A stretch of 64,000 bases of DNA, taken from a virus. Below, piece by piece: positions 42,975-49,932 of this stretch (positions are counted from its first letter, which is position 1; each line of letters begins with the position of its first letter). The stretch lies in IMG/VR virus record IMGVR_UViG_3300044949_001557, positions 1 through 64,000 of that record; one strand, given 5' to 3'. The translations under genes were made by a program, and so were the position numbers. The notes beneath the pieces were generated by a model, which was not told the origin of the DNA, ran no database searches, and saw only the letters and a list, made by a program, of their open reading frames with translations.

Positions 42975-43388
42975 ATGGCAGCACCAATGCAACGTGTAGG
43001 CGACTTCAACAGCGGCGGCGGCATAATTGTCAGCGGTGGTCACCGCAATGTGTTGGTCAACGGAAGACCTGCTGCTACTCCTTTTGCTGTAGTAACTCCG
43101 CATATAGGTTGCGGCAAGAAAAATCTGAAAAGTCTGCTGCACTGTCTTGCTCTAACTTTGCCAGGTTCATCTACTGTAAAAATCAATGGCGAACCGGTGA
43201 TAGTAACCGGGGTTCCGGATACTTGTGGGCATAGTAGAGCAGGCGGAAGCCCCAATGTTGTATCTGCTGGCGGCGCAGGATTGATTGGTCAAGCCCTTAG
43301 CCTTTATAACACTGTATCAAGCCTTCAAAATCTTGCTAGCCGCTTGTCAGCAGGACCTCTGGATATTCAACCCGGTGAAGGCCTATAA
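42975..43388 (+). CDS. PAAR-type baseplate spike tip
   Basis: 137 residues. G-G-H-R-NVLVNGRPAA, with potential zinc ligands H23, H43, C46, C84 and H86, and an APMQRVGD start, match PAAR proteins. It would cap the tail spike (T4 gp5.4 analogue). The C-terminal 40 residues are an extra helical part (LGAGLIGQALSLYN-like). ATG 42975 follows GGAG. Confidence 0.82.
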   Translation: MAAPMQRVGDFNSGGGIIVSGGHRNVLVNGRPAATPFAVVTPHIGCGKKNLKSLLHCLALTLPGSSTVKINGEPVIVTGVPDTCGHSRAGGSPNVVSAGGAGLIGQALSLYNTVSSLQNLASRLSAGPLDIQPGEGL

Positions 43389-45337
43389 TGACATTTGGAA
43401 CTCTAAGTTCAGTTAATTTAATTGCAGGTGCTGGCATTCTTGGCAATGTGGGCGGCGTGCCAATTTCTGCCAACTCTGCGGTAATAAACAGCATAGACAC
43501 TTATTTTGCTATCCCGGCAGTAACACAATTTGCCAATGTCAAATTCACTGGAGCAAGTGTGTTAACTGCCAACACTGCTGCGGCAGAACTCTATAATCTA
43601 GCAGCCAATGTTTTTCCTGCCCTCACCGACGCAGTTCCTGTTTCATACATCAGCAACATTGGTAACACCCCGGTGGGCGGTTTTACCGAAGTAACACTCA
43701 ATGAAATAAACAACATTTTGGGCAATGGCGATATTGGTATATTTGAACAGGTTTTTGCCTCAGCAGATGCTTTTCGCTTCAGCTCAAATCAACTCATTGA
43801 CAGTGCAGTCAACGCCAACAACGCATCAGCTGACGCAACTTTTATCAGTCAAGATGCGACTATGACCGGAGGAATGAGTCAAATAAGCCAGGCTTTTCTG
43901 GCATTTGGACTAGATCTGCTTGCGTTGGGTCAGTCCATTGATCTCAATAATTTACCTAATATAGGTAGTCCAGAAGCACTGTTAAGACAAATCTATACCA
44001 GTTCCAATGGTGTGCCTGAACTCACAACTGCTTTGACTCAGGCCGGTATTGATCAATTTTTGCTCAGCAATCTCGGTAGCATTAACATGACCGACGAGCA
44101 ACAAAAAATTGCGTTTGAAGTCATGACCAAAATCACCAGACAGCCCTTGGTGCAAATTTTAAGACTGTTGAGAGTAACCACCACTGGAATTGTTAATTTG
44201 GCCGATTTGTTGAATCCTGTAAAAGCCTTTCCTCGAAGCTTTAACACTTTGACAGCACCTACTGCCAATGGACTGCGTGCTGTTTATATCAATAGCTCGG
44301 GTGCTGTGAACACCAACTTAGAAACTGAATTACCCACAAATGTTTTGGTGCCACTACAGGGTTACAGCATCACCAGAAATACCTACAGTCAGCTCAAAAA
44401 AATCATTCCCCCAGACTGGGCTCTGGCCAACAAAGCATTGCAGGCTGGCCTGCAACAAGTAAAGTCGATCTTTAATGCTGACTTAACTGCATTGAGCGCA
44501 GCCACAGGAAATTTAGAAACCAACAAAGGACTGGATCTTATCAATGCACTGACCAGTCCACTGCCTCCTGAAGTGGTTGCGTTTTATGAAAATACCTTTG
44601 TTTCGGGCTCCGGAAAAAACGGCACAGTGTTGTTGGCAGATGTCATTGGCAGTGCCGCAGGTTGGGTAGTGACCGCAAACATTTCCACAACAAGTTCCAT
44701 AATATCCAGTCTTGACAGTGCGGGTGCACTCAACAGTCTGACCAATGGCACCAATGGTGTCTACACTGTGATGCAAAACACTCTGGATGGATTATATGGC
44801 ACAGGCAACAGTGTGGTTATTCCTGGTGGTCTCCCAGCAGCTGGAACGTATGGCAGTCTTGATGACGCATTTACAGGCCCGGGCGCACCAGGAACTGGTC
44901 TTATTCCAGCAGCCTATTCGGCCATTGCTGTAATTGTCAGTAACAATGCCAACTCAGTGGCCAATGCTGACTCGGCCTGGAGCAATGCTGCTGCACAAAT
45001 ATCAGGCGAATTTATTTTTCAGAGTCAGGCCGGGCTAGAATTTGCCAACTTGATTCCCAATCAGCAGCCCACTGGATTAGTCAACAATTTGTCATCCTAC
45101 GGACTTGACACCGAAGTTGGCGGCCCTGCATTCATACTGGAATCAGTGGCCAACACAGCAACATTGGGTGGCCAAGCCATTGTATCTACCATGCGTGAAG
45201 CTCGCAATCAAATTCGTTTGCAAAGTGCCGGAGTGCAAACAGAAATTGTTGTGAGTGATATAGTGCCGCAGCCTCAAGCAACATTGAGCTCTGGGCAATA
45301 CACTGTGGCAGAAGCAGTGAATCAAAAAATCATTTGA
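43388..45337 (+). CDS. Large putative baseplate structural protein
   Basis: 649 residues, starting on the last base of the PAAR stop. Long Ala/Asn/Thr/Ser-rich sequence with no Cys and many repeated short motifs (ANTAAAEL, NANNASAD, NANSVANADSAW). I recall a protein of this size and composition following PAAR in T4-type marine phages. Late virion protein, probably baseplate-associated. Confidence 0.6.
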   Translation: MTFGTLSSVNLIAGAGILGNVGGVPISANSAVINSIDTYFAIPAVTQFANVKFTGASVLTANTAAAELYNLAANVFPALTDAVPVSYISNIGNTPVGGFTEVTLNEINNILGNGDIGIFEQVFASADAFRFSSNQLIDSAVNANNASADATFISQDATMTGGMSQISQAFLAFGLDLLALGQSIDLNNLPNIGSPEALLRQIYTSSNGVPELTTALTQAGIDQFLLSNLGSINMTDEQQKIAFEVMTKITRQPLVQILRLLRVTTTGIVNLADLLNPVKAFPRSFNTLTAPTANGLRAVYINSSGAVNTNLETELPTNVLVPLQGYSITRNTYSQLKKIIPPDWALANKALQAGLQQVKSIFNADLTALSAATGNLETNKGLDLINALTSPLPPEVVAFYENTFVSGSGKNGTVLLADVIGSAAGWVVTANISTTSSIISSLDSAGALNSLTNGTNGVYTVMQNTLDGLYGTGNSVVIPGGLPAAGTYGSLDDAFTGPGAPGTGLIPAAYSAIAVIVSNNANSVANADSAWSNAAAQISGEFIFQSQAGLEFANLIPNQQPTGLVNNLSSYGLDTEVGGPAFILESVANTATLGGQAIVSTMREARNQIRLQSAGVQTEIVVSDIVPQPQATLSSGQYTVAEAVNQKII

Positions 45338-45359
45338 CAAAATAACCCGTTTTCTTGCA

Positions 45360-45402
45360 GTAATACTTGGGTATTACAAAAAAAGTAATACCCAAGTATT
45401 AC
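45360..45402 (+). repeat. Two inverted 18-bp palindromes before an early promoter
   Basis: GTAATACTTGGGTATTAC (45360-45377) and GTAATACCCAAGTATTAC (45385-45402) are each near-palindromes and are exact reverse complements of each other across a run of seven A. The second lies 10 bases before the -35 box. Related elements are at 47795 and 48690. Confidence 0.85.
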
Positions 45403-45412
45403 AATATTCGAG

Positions 45413-45441
45413 TTGACCAAAAAATCAATTTCGGCTATAAT
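45413..45441 (+). promoter_or_regulatory. Early sigma70-type promoter
   Basis: TTGACC (45413-45418), a 17-base spacer ending CGGC, TATAAT (45436-45441). ATG 45448 is at the predicted +1. Confidence 0.85.
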
Positions 45442-45447
45442 ACATGT

Positions 45448-45774
45448 ATGGAAATTAAAAAAGCAGCCCGCAAGCGCCGTCGGGACACCAAACATGCAAT
45501 CTACGTGATCACTAATCTGATCACTCAAGAACAATACGTCGGCATCACTGTTTGTGGTCAGCAGGTTCAACGAGCGCTGCGAGTTCGAATCCAAAAGCAC
45601 ATCCGCCGAGCTGTGACCGAAAACAAGGATTGGGGTCTGTGCTCTAGCATCCGTGAACACGGTGTTTCGGCATTCACTTATGGGGTGATCGAGTTTGTGC
45701 GTGGCCGCCGCCCTGCCCATGCTCGTGAGCGTGAATTGATCCGCGAATTCAATCCTGCTCTGAACACTCGTTGA
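45448..45774 (+). CDS. Small GIY-YIG nuclease
   Basis: 108 residues. A-IYVITN (18-23) and QYVGIT (29-34) stand for the GIY and YIG strands, then R-A-(x)n-R-I-Q-K-H and a catalytic Glu in R-E-R-E-L-I-(x)4-NP. A basic N-terminus (KKAARKRRRD) suits DNA binding. It may be a homing nuclease lacking its DNA-binding tail or a host-DNA nuclease. Start codon at +1 of an early promoter, with no ribosome site. Confidence 0.78.
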   Translation: MEIKKAARKRRRDTKHAIYVITNLITQEQYVGITVCGQQVQRALRVRIQKHIRRAVTENKDWGLCSSIREHGVSAFTYGVIEFVRGRRPAHARERELIREFNPALNTR

Positions 45775-45779
45775 CCCGC

Positions 45780-45808
45780 TTGACCAAAAATTCAGCATCT
45801 GCTATAAT
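45780..45808 (+). promoter_or_regulatory. Early sigma70-type promoter
   Basis: TTGACC (45780-45785), a 17-base spacer ending TCTGC, TATAAT (45803-45808), then AAGGAG and ATG 45836. Confidence 0.85.
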
Positions 45809-45835
45809 ACCACACATAGACAACAAGGAGTTGAA

Positions 45836-46072
45836 ATGACAAACACTGTTGAATTTGAAGGCACTGTTTACGATCGGCGTCACGGTGGTGCGTTTGATCG
45901 TGGTTCCGCTGACAGCTACTACGATCGTCCGTTTAGTCCTCATCTTTATGTGGGCAATACTGGCACCAGCCAGCTGCTGCGAGCTGAAGAAATGACCGAC
46001 GAAGAAATTGCAGCCTACACTGCAGGCTTTGAATACAACGAACAGTTTGGCGACAAGAAGAACTGGGGTTGA
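45836..46072 (+). CDS. Small early protein, unrecognised
   Basis: 78 residues after AAGGAG. Rich in Gly, Asp and Arg in the first half (YDRRHGGAFDRGSADSYYDR) and acidic helical at the end (ADEMTDEEIAAY-like). Similar proteins occur in early regions of T4-type marine phages. Candidate host-takeover factor. Confidence 0.65.
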   Translation: MTNTVEFEGTVYDRRHGGAFDRGSADSYYDRPFSPHLYVGNTGTSQLLRAEEMTDEEIAAYTAGFEYNEQFGDKKNWG

Positions 46073-46073
46073 C

Positions 46074-46343
46074 ATGCAAAAAGAAATTGAACTCCGACCC
46101 GGCGAAGGCAACTTTTATCTTGCCATGGCATTCCATTGGGTGTTTGTTGCAATTTTCATTGTGCCAGTGGCCTTGTTACTTCTGATTGCAGTCATCAATC
46201 CATTTTGGTTCCGCGACGCAATGTTTCGTTGGGTCGAAAGTGGTGTCAATCAACTGAGTCGTTGGCGTAATTACAAGAAGTATCGCATCTATCTTGGCTG
46301 CGATCCCAAAGTTTGGCACACCCTCAAAGGAGATTTGAAATGA
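46074..46343 (+). CDS. Small membrane protein
   Basis: 89 residues from ATG 46074, one base after the preceding stop. One long hydrophobic region, AFHWVFVAIFIVPVALLLLIAVI (about 19-41), then a basic, aromatic C-terminal half (WFRDAMFRWVE, RWRNYKKYR). Single-pass membrane protein with a cytoplasmic basic tail; function unknown. The stop overlaps the next ATG. Confidence 0.6.
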   Translation: MQKEIELRPGEGNFYLAMAFHWVFVAIFIVPVALLLLIAVINPFWFRDAMFRWVESGVNQLSRWRNYKKYRIYLGCDPKVWHTLKGDLK

Positions 46344-46750
46344 CCATGCCTGCTGGCCGCTATTACATTGGTGACTTGTGCTATGTCATGCACGATGAAT
46401 GGCACGAAGTCTGTGACTTGTTCTTCCCGCTGGACCAGGTAGTCCGCAACGTCAACGGTGAGTTTGTGCTGAAAGATGGCCGCCGCTTTGCCAGTTTCGG
46501 CACAGCCTACGGTGATGGCACTTATCAAAGCAATATCAGCACCAGTCACTCAGTGGATTCTGGTTCAATTGGTTGCATCCGCGTGGAAGACATTCGCGAC
46601 AACACCTATGCGGACATCGAACAACTGGGTGCCATTGTGGAGTTTGATGCACCGTTTGAAGTGAGCGAAGATCACGGCTTGATCCAGTTTGGTCATGTGC
46701 AGATCGAAACTGCCGGCAGCTACGAAACTGAGGAATACGGGTATGAATAA
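46340..46750 (+). CDS. Conserved phage protein, function unknown
   Basis: 136 residues from ATG 46340 (ATGA overlap), with AAAGGAG upstream. PAGRYYIGDLCYVMHDEWHEV is an anchor I recall in phage and bacterial proteins of unknown function; GDGTYQS and a calcium-like acidic part follow. Beta-rich. Confidence 0.65.
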   Translation: MTMPAGRYYIGDLCYVMHDEWHEVCDLFFPLDQVVRNVNGEFVLKDGRRFASFGTAYGDGTYQSNISTSHSVDSGSIGCIRVEDIRDNTYADIEQLGAIVEFDAPFEVSEDHGLIQFGHVQIETAGSYETEEYGYE

Positions 46751-46979
46751 GCAAATTCGACAACTTGCCGAACAAGCTGGTTTTGCACTGTGGGGAGAAG
46801 AACAGTGGAATCCTGGTGATGTCGTTGACTGGTCGGCTCGCTATGACAGGGAACTGGAAAAGTTTGCCAAGCTGATTGCTGGAGAATGTGCCAAACTGTT
46901 GCCGCCCGAAATGACACACGGCCCGGATGGCAGACCGTTGGAGCAAGTATTCAAACAGCATTTTGGAGTTGAAGAATGA
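46743..46979 (+). CDS. Small phage protein, paralogue of next gene
   Basis: 78 residues from ATG 46743. Short helical protein with an ECAKLLP segment and a C-terminal P-LEQVFKQHFGVEE. The pattern of a central E-C-A/C-x-I/L and an end of K-H-F-G is shared with the gene that follows and with small proteins of many phages. Function unknown. Confidence 0.65.
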   Translation: MNKQIRQLAEQAGFALWGEEQWNPGDVVDWSARYDRELEKFAKLIAGECAKLLPPEMTHGPDGRPLEQVFKQHFGVEE

Positions 46980-47191
46980 ACGAACGTTTTGCAGAGATCA
47001 GTCTTGCCGCAGGGGGTAGTCACTACCCCAACGTGAACGCAGCCCTTCAACAACGATTTGGCGAGATGGTTGTGCAACAATGTTGCAAGATTCTCACCGA
47101 CAATGTAGAAGTAGCGTTAGACGCCAGCGGCAATCCTGTGTATCCCGAAGCACTGATTCGAAAACACTTTGGGCTCAGTGATCAAATGTGA
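46976..47191 (+). CDS. Small phage protein, paralogue of preceding gene
   Basis: 71 residues, ATGA overlap. R-F-A-E-I-S-L-A-A-G at the start, VVQQCCKIL centrally and ALIRKHFGLSDQM at the end match the previous gene's anchors. Probably a tandem duplication followed by divergence. Confidence 0.65.
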   Translation: MNERFAEISLAAGGSHYPNVNAALQQRFGEMVVQQCCKILTDNVEVALDASGNPVYPEALIRKHFGLSDQM

Positions 47192-47282
47192 TTATTGAAG
47201 TTGCGACCCTGGATCCTGCGATATGCAGCCATGGTCTCACTCCAAGCTATCAAATATTCCCAAAAGGCTGTAAAAACTTTTT

Positions 47283-47459
47283 TCATAATCCCCGCTCCCA
47301 GTTATAGCTACGGCTGTCAAATTGACGTTGCCAGTATTCCACATCTCCCACGCTCTGCGGATATTTGCTGGAAATGAATTGGTCCAAACGAGTTTGGTAA
47401 TCTTGACCAGGAAACATCTCTGCCAGGCGTTCTAACAATTTTGTCATTAGTTGCGACAT
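47283..47459 (-). CDS. 58-residue late protein
   Basis: MSQLMTKLLERLAEMFPGQDY onward, with a D-V-E-Y-W-x-R-Q-F-D segment. Start at ATG 47459 fits AAGGAG about 6 bases upstream on the minus strand and a CATAAATA late box just before that. I recall similar ~55-residue proteins in T4-type marine phages. It is the only minus-strand gene in the early small-gene region, so it is late while its neighbours are early. Confidence 0.7.
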   Translation of the reverse strand: MSQLMTKLLERLAEMFPGQDYQTRLDQFISSKYPQSVGDVEYWQRQFDSRSYNWERGL

Positions 47460-47476
47460 GATTTTCTCCTTCGAGG

Positions 47477-47484
47477 TATTTATG
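47477..47484 (-). promoter_or_regulatory. T4-type late promoter CATAAATA (minus strand)
   Basis: Reads CATAAATA on the minus strand, followed by AAGGAG and ATG 47459. Confidence 0.6.
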
Positions 47485-47522
47485 TTGCAATACAACATTT
47501 TCTCATGGTTTCTACTGAGAAA

Positions 47523-47540
47523 CTGTGATTCAAATCACAG
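47523..47540 (+). promoter_or_regulatory. CRP-consensus-like palindrome abutting an early promoter
   Basis: CTGTGATTCAAATCACAG contains TGTGA-N6-TCACA, the CRP half-site pair, exact. One base separates it from the -35 box at 47542; its centre is about 45 bases before the predicted +1. Unlike the other palindromes of this region in sequence, but of the same 18-base length. Confidence 0.55.
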
Positions 47541-47541
47541 G

Positions 47542-47570
47542 TTGACCGAATTTTCCCGTTTTGCTATAAT
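47542..47570 (+). promoter_or_regulatory. Early sigma70-type promoter
   Basis: TTGACC (47542-47547), a 17-base spacer, TATAAT (47565-47570). The whole 29-base sequence is identical to the promoter at 47822. Confidence 0.88.
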
Positions 47571-47597
47571 TACAACATAGCAACAAAGGAGCGCCAC

Positions 47598-47798
47598 ATG
47601 GCATACACCCTTCTTCCCAACGCCAGTGCAAATTGGGGCCCGCGCAAGGGCCTGGAAGGCCCGTTTAATTTCTCTGGGCGGGTGTTGTATTATGACAACA
47701 AAGAGGGAAAATACTACGATCCGCTGACCGACTTCTACGTGGAGCAGGCAGAAATGGACCAGATCAATCAGCAGTTCTTTGAACGCTTTAAAAAGTAA
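47598..47798 (+). CDS. Small early protein, unrecognised
   Basis: 66 residues after AAAGGAG. LYYDNKEGKYYDPLTDFYV is a segment I recall in small proteins of T4-type marine phages. Aromatic, acidic C-terminal helix. The stop codon TAA lies inside the palindrome at 47795. Confidence 0.65.
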   Translation: MAYTLLPNASANWGPRKGLEGPFNFSGRVLYYDNKEGKYYDPLTDFYVEQAEMDQINQQFFERFKK

Positions 47799-47812
47799 TA
47801 CTCAAGTATTAC
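47795..47812 (+). promoter_or_regulatory. Operator-like palindrome
   Basis: GTAATACTCAAGTATTAC, an 8-2-8 palindrome. It holds the stop of the preceding gene and lies 9 bases before the -35 box at 47822. Not followed by a T tract, so it is not a typical terminator. Confidence 0.65.
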
Positions 47813-47821
47813 AAGTTCTGG

Positions 47822-47850
47822 TTGACCGAATTTTCCCGTTTTGCTATAAT
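47822..47850 (+). promoter_or_regulatory. Early sigma70-type promoter
   Basis: TTGACC (47822-47827), a 17-base spacer ending TTTGC, TATAAT (47845-47850). Confidence 0.88.
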
Positions 47851-47879
47851 AGAAGCATAGTAAGAAACAAGGAGCTGAA

Positions 47880-48200
47880 ATGAAACTGCTGATCACCACC
47901 CAAGTTTACGAAAACTATGCCTGGCGCGAAGACGGTAGCCTGGCCACCGGCGACGACGCCTACTGGAAGGCCAAGGGCGGCGACGAGTATGTGATCCGTG
48001 GGGTCGATCCCTTGACTGTGGCCCCGGGCTTGTTGGTGGAGCAGGTTCGCAGTCGAATCGAGCACGACAGCGATGCTTATCGCGAGCACATCCTGGACTG
48101 GCAACTGGTGGCCGACGACTACCTTACCCAGTATGAGCAAGATCAGCTGGAGTATGATGGGCACATCGCGTATCCTGCGCAGGAACTGAGTGTGGCCTAA
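47880..48200 (+). CDS. Conserved small phage protein, function unknown
   Basis: 106 residues after AAGGAG. KLLITTQVYENYAW at the start, then YWKAKGGDEYVIRGVDP. I recall this start in proteins of several phage groups. Acidic and GC-rich in codon use, unlike the AT-rich genes elsewhere. Early, by promoter. Confidence 0.65.
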   Translation: MKLLITTQVYENYAWREDGSLATGDDAYWKAKGGDEYVIRGVDPLTVAPGLLVEQVRSRIEHDSDAYREHILDWQLVADDYLTQYEQDQLEYDGHIAYPAQELSVA

Positions 48201-48202
48201 GG

Positions 48203-48231
48203 TTGACCAAAAATTCCCAATTTGCTATAAT
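48203..48231 (+). promoter_or_regulatory. Early sigma70-type promoter
   Basis: TTGACC (48203-48208), a 17-base spacer ending TTTGC, TATAAT (48226-48231), then AGGAG and ATG 48264. Confidence 0.88.
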
Positions 48232-48263
48232 ATTGACATAGCGTAACAAAACAGGAGCCCCAA

Positions 48264-48506
48264 ATGGATATCAAACGTTTCAAGCAGACCCAAAAGTTTC
48301 GCATCATTGTTGGCCAGGCGTGTTTTTACGCCACGGTCAAGCAGATTCGCAACGGTGTAGGCGACTTCACTCAGTGCAATGCCGCTGCTCAGAAGGCGCT
48401 GGATACCCTTGAGTTCATGCGTTCAGGTGAAGGTTCTGCAGAAGGAGCCGCATGTGGCATTACCGGCACCTGGGAAGGCATGAACGTTCAACTTAACCTG
48501 GCTTAA
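48264..48506 (+). CDS. Small early protein, unrecognised
   Basis: 80 residues. DIKRFKQTQKFRIIVGQA at the start, then a Gly/Ala-rich second half (GSAEGAACGITGTW). Preceded by an early promoter and AGGAG. No family recognised. Confidence 0.62.
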   Translation: MDIKRFKQTQKFRIIVGQACFYATVKQIRNGVGDFTQCNAAAQKALDTLEFMRSGEGSAEGAACGITGTWEGMNVQLNLA

Positions 48507-48516
48507 GGAGTCAAAA

Positions 48517-48693
48517 ATGAAAGATAAAATTTTAATCTGGATCGGTCTCAATCGCAAACCCATTGGCTATACCATTGGTGGTTTCAATCTGTTGGTGGCG
48601 CTGAGTCATCTAATTCAGGGCGAAATTGGTCTTGCCATACTGTGGCTGGTGATTGGTGGCATGATTGTGATTGACACTGGCGCACACAAGTAA
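48517..48693 (+). CDS. 58-residue membrane protein
   Basis: ATG 48517, AAGGAG upstream. Hydrophobic over most of its length: IGYTIGGFNLLVALSHLIQ and IGLAILWLVIGGMIVID suggest two membrane-associated helices. Small early membrane protein, of unknown role; exclusion or envelope modification is possible. The stop TAA is inside the palindrome at 48690. Confidence 0.62.
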   Translation: MKDKILIWIGLNRKPIGYTIGGFNLLVALSHLIQGEIGLAILWLVIGGMIVIDTGAHK

Positions 48694-48707
48694 TACTTGA
48701 GTATTAC
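48690..48707 (+). promoter_or_regulatory. Operator-like palindrome
   Basis: GTAATACTTGAGTATTAC, again holding the preceding stop codon, 9 bases before the -35 at 48717. The sequence between (ACAAGTTCTGG-type) matches that at 47795, so the palindrome-promoter unit is duplicated. Confidence 0.65.
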
Positions 48708-48716
48708 AAGTTCTGG

Positions 48717-48745
48717 TTGACCAGAATTTCCCAATTTGCTATAAT
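48717..48745 (+). promoter_or_regulatory. Early sigma70-type promoter
   Basis: TTGACC (48717-48722), a 17-base spacer ending TTTGC, TATAAT (48740-48745), then AAGGAG and ATG 48776. Confidence 0.88.
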
Positions 48746-48775
48746 ATACGCATAGACACACAAAAGGAGCCTGAC

Positions 48776-49054
48776 ATGAGTTATGTTGTTGTTGCAAAAG
48801 GTACCGGACTTATTGTCACTGACGGTCCCAACAAGAGCCGTGCATACAAGACCTATGGTGCCGCTCGTGCCACCCGCACTCGGCTGTGTAACAAGGCAGG
48901 TTGGATGTTGAGTGAGCTCAGCATCGTTGCTCGCAACACTTACCAGGCTCCCAAGGTCACTGTAAAGAATTTGATGAGCGGCAAGCCTGTGGAAATCGAC
49001 GCAGATACCCCCTGGTGTTGCAACCCTGCCAGCGAAACTTATTGGAGCATGTAA
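48776..49054 (+). CDS. Small early protein, unrecognised
   Basis: 92 residues. SYVVVAKGTGLIVTDGPNKS then YGAARATRTRLCNKAGWM, basic with a nucleic-acid-binding look, and a Cys pair near the C-terminus (TPWCCNPAS). First gene after an early promoter, followed at 2 bases by the next gene. Confidence 0.62.
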   Translation: MSYVVVAKGTGLIVTDGPNKSRAYKTYGAARATRTRLCNKAGWMLSELSIVARNTYQAPKVTVKNLMSGKPVEIDADTPWCCNPASETYWSM

Positions 49055-49055
49055 A

Positions 49056-49268
49056 ATGAGCGTTGTTCGCACCCCTGTCACTGGTTATAGCAGCCTGATC
49101 CGCGAGCATTGGACTGCTGAAACTGAACAAGAACTGCGCTCGCTCTATGAGCAGATTGAGCGCAACTATCCCAAGCAAGGTTACGGCACCATGCTGGTGC
49201 AGGTTCGCCCAGATGCTACCGGTCTTCTGTGGCATGCCGAATTCAGTCGCTTTACCAGCTGCGATTAA
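49056..49268 (+). CDS. Small early protein, unrecognised
   Basis: 70 residues: TPVTGYSSLIREHWTAETEQELR, then a helical, charged stretch and MLVQVRPDATGLLWHAEFSRF. Operon with the preceding gene. No motif. Confidence 0.6.
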   Translation: MSVVRTPVTGYSSLIREHWTAETEQELRSLYEQIERNYPKQGYGTMLVQVRPDATGLLWHAEFSRFTSCD

Positions 49269-49288
49269 ACTGTTTGGAGTCTAACATC

Positions 49289-49594
49289 ATGATGGATCCA
49301 GTCGTTGCCAACAACCCTGCCCTGTTTCGCAAATACATGAGCATTCCGCGAGTGGATCTCAAACTGTGCGAGTTTGATCGCAATCGTCGAGTGCTCAAAC
49401 TGACAAGCGAATATATGGGCATGCCTCGAGAGTTCTTTGTTCGCAGTCATCACACCGGCAAGGAAGTGCGTTTTGTTGCAGTGGGTCCCGAAGATGCACT
49501 CTACGATCAAGATCAGTGGGACGGCGAGCAACAGGTTTACCGCCCCATGGGTCATGTGCCCCGTGTGGATCACATGGTGATCTACAATCAGTGA
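49289..49594 (+). CDS. Small early protein, unrecognised
   Basis: 101 residues from ATG 49289, with GGAG upstream (a second ATG follows at 49292). Beta-rich, FVRSHHTGKEVRFVAVGPED segment, and aromatic end. Same operon as the two previous genes. Confidence 0.6.
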   Translation: MMDPVVANNPALFRKYMSIPRVDLKLCEFDRNRRVLKLTSEYMGMPREFFVRSHHTGKEVRFVAVGPEDALYDQDQWDGEQQVYRPMGHVPRVDHMVIYNQ

Positions 49595-49607
49595 CAGCAT
49601 CAACGTC

Positions 49608-49727
49608 ATGAGCTATCAAAAACTGTATCAAATTTCTTGGACACAAGTCTACGAAGCTTGGCCCAAAGAAGAAATTCAAGATCTTTCTGAGGCTCGTGCT
49701 GTGTTGGCAAGGATAATGTCTCTATGA
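49608..49727 (+). CDS. 39-residue small protein
   Basis: MSYQKLYQISWTQVYEAWPK onward, ending LARIMSL. The stop overlaps the next ATG (ATGA). No clear ribosome site, but tight coupling and protein-like composition support it. Function unknown. Confidence 0.5.
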   Translation: MSYQKLYQISWTQVYEAWPKEEIQDLSEARAVLARIMSL

Positions 49728-49909
49728 ATTTTCGTCAATGGGTTCAAGAAAAATGGTATGAGCACTTGGCTGAATTAGAGTCCTACGGACTCCGACCTCA
49801 ATTTACATCTCAGCAATATTTCAACACCTACAAGCATTGGCTTCGCAGAGAATATCGATACCAAACATGCTCGAGCAGAAATATTCCCGAGACTAAAAGT
49901 GTTCTATAA
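49724..49909 (+). CDS. 61-residue small protein
   Basis: Starts on the ATGA of the preceding small gene. Aromatic, basic: RQWVQEKWYEHLAELESYG then TYKHWLRREYRYQ. No motif. Last of the early small genes before the ligase. Confidence 0.55.
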   Translation: MNFRQWVQEKWYEHLAELESYGLRPQFTSQQYFNTYKHWLRREYRYQTCSSRNIPETKSVL

Positions 49910-49932
49910 CAGTTTGTGATGAGCAATTAAAT

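Noticed and set aside
45586-45600. GTTCGAATCC resembling a tRNA T-loop
   Set aside because: It lies in the GIY-YIG coding frame, and no acceptor stem, D-arm or anticodon arm can be folded around it.
47195-47377. Plus-strand frame after the 46976 gene
   Set aside because: It is antisense to the better supported 58-residue gene with its own ribosome site and late box, and lacks a ribosome site of its own.
47795-47812. Palindrome as a Rho-independent terminator
   Set aside because: There is no T tract on either strand after the stem and it is AT-rich; the constant distance to the promoter suits an operator better.
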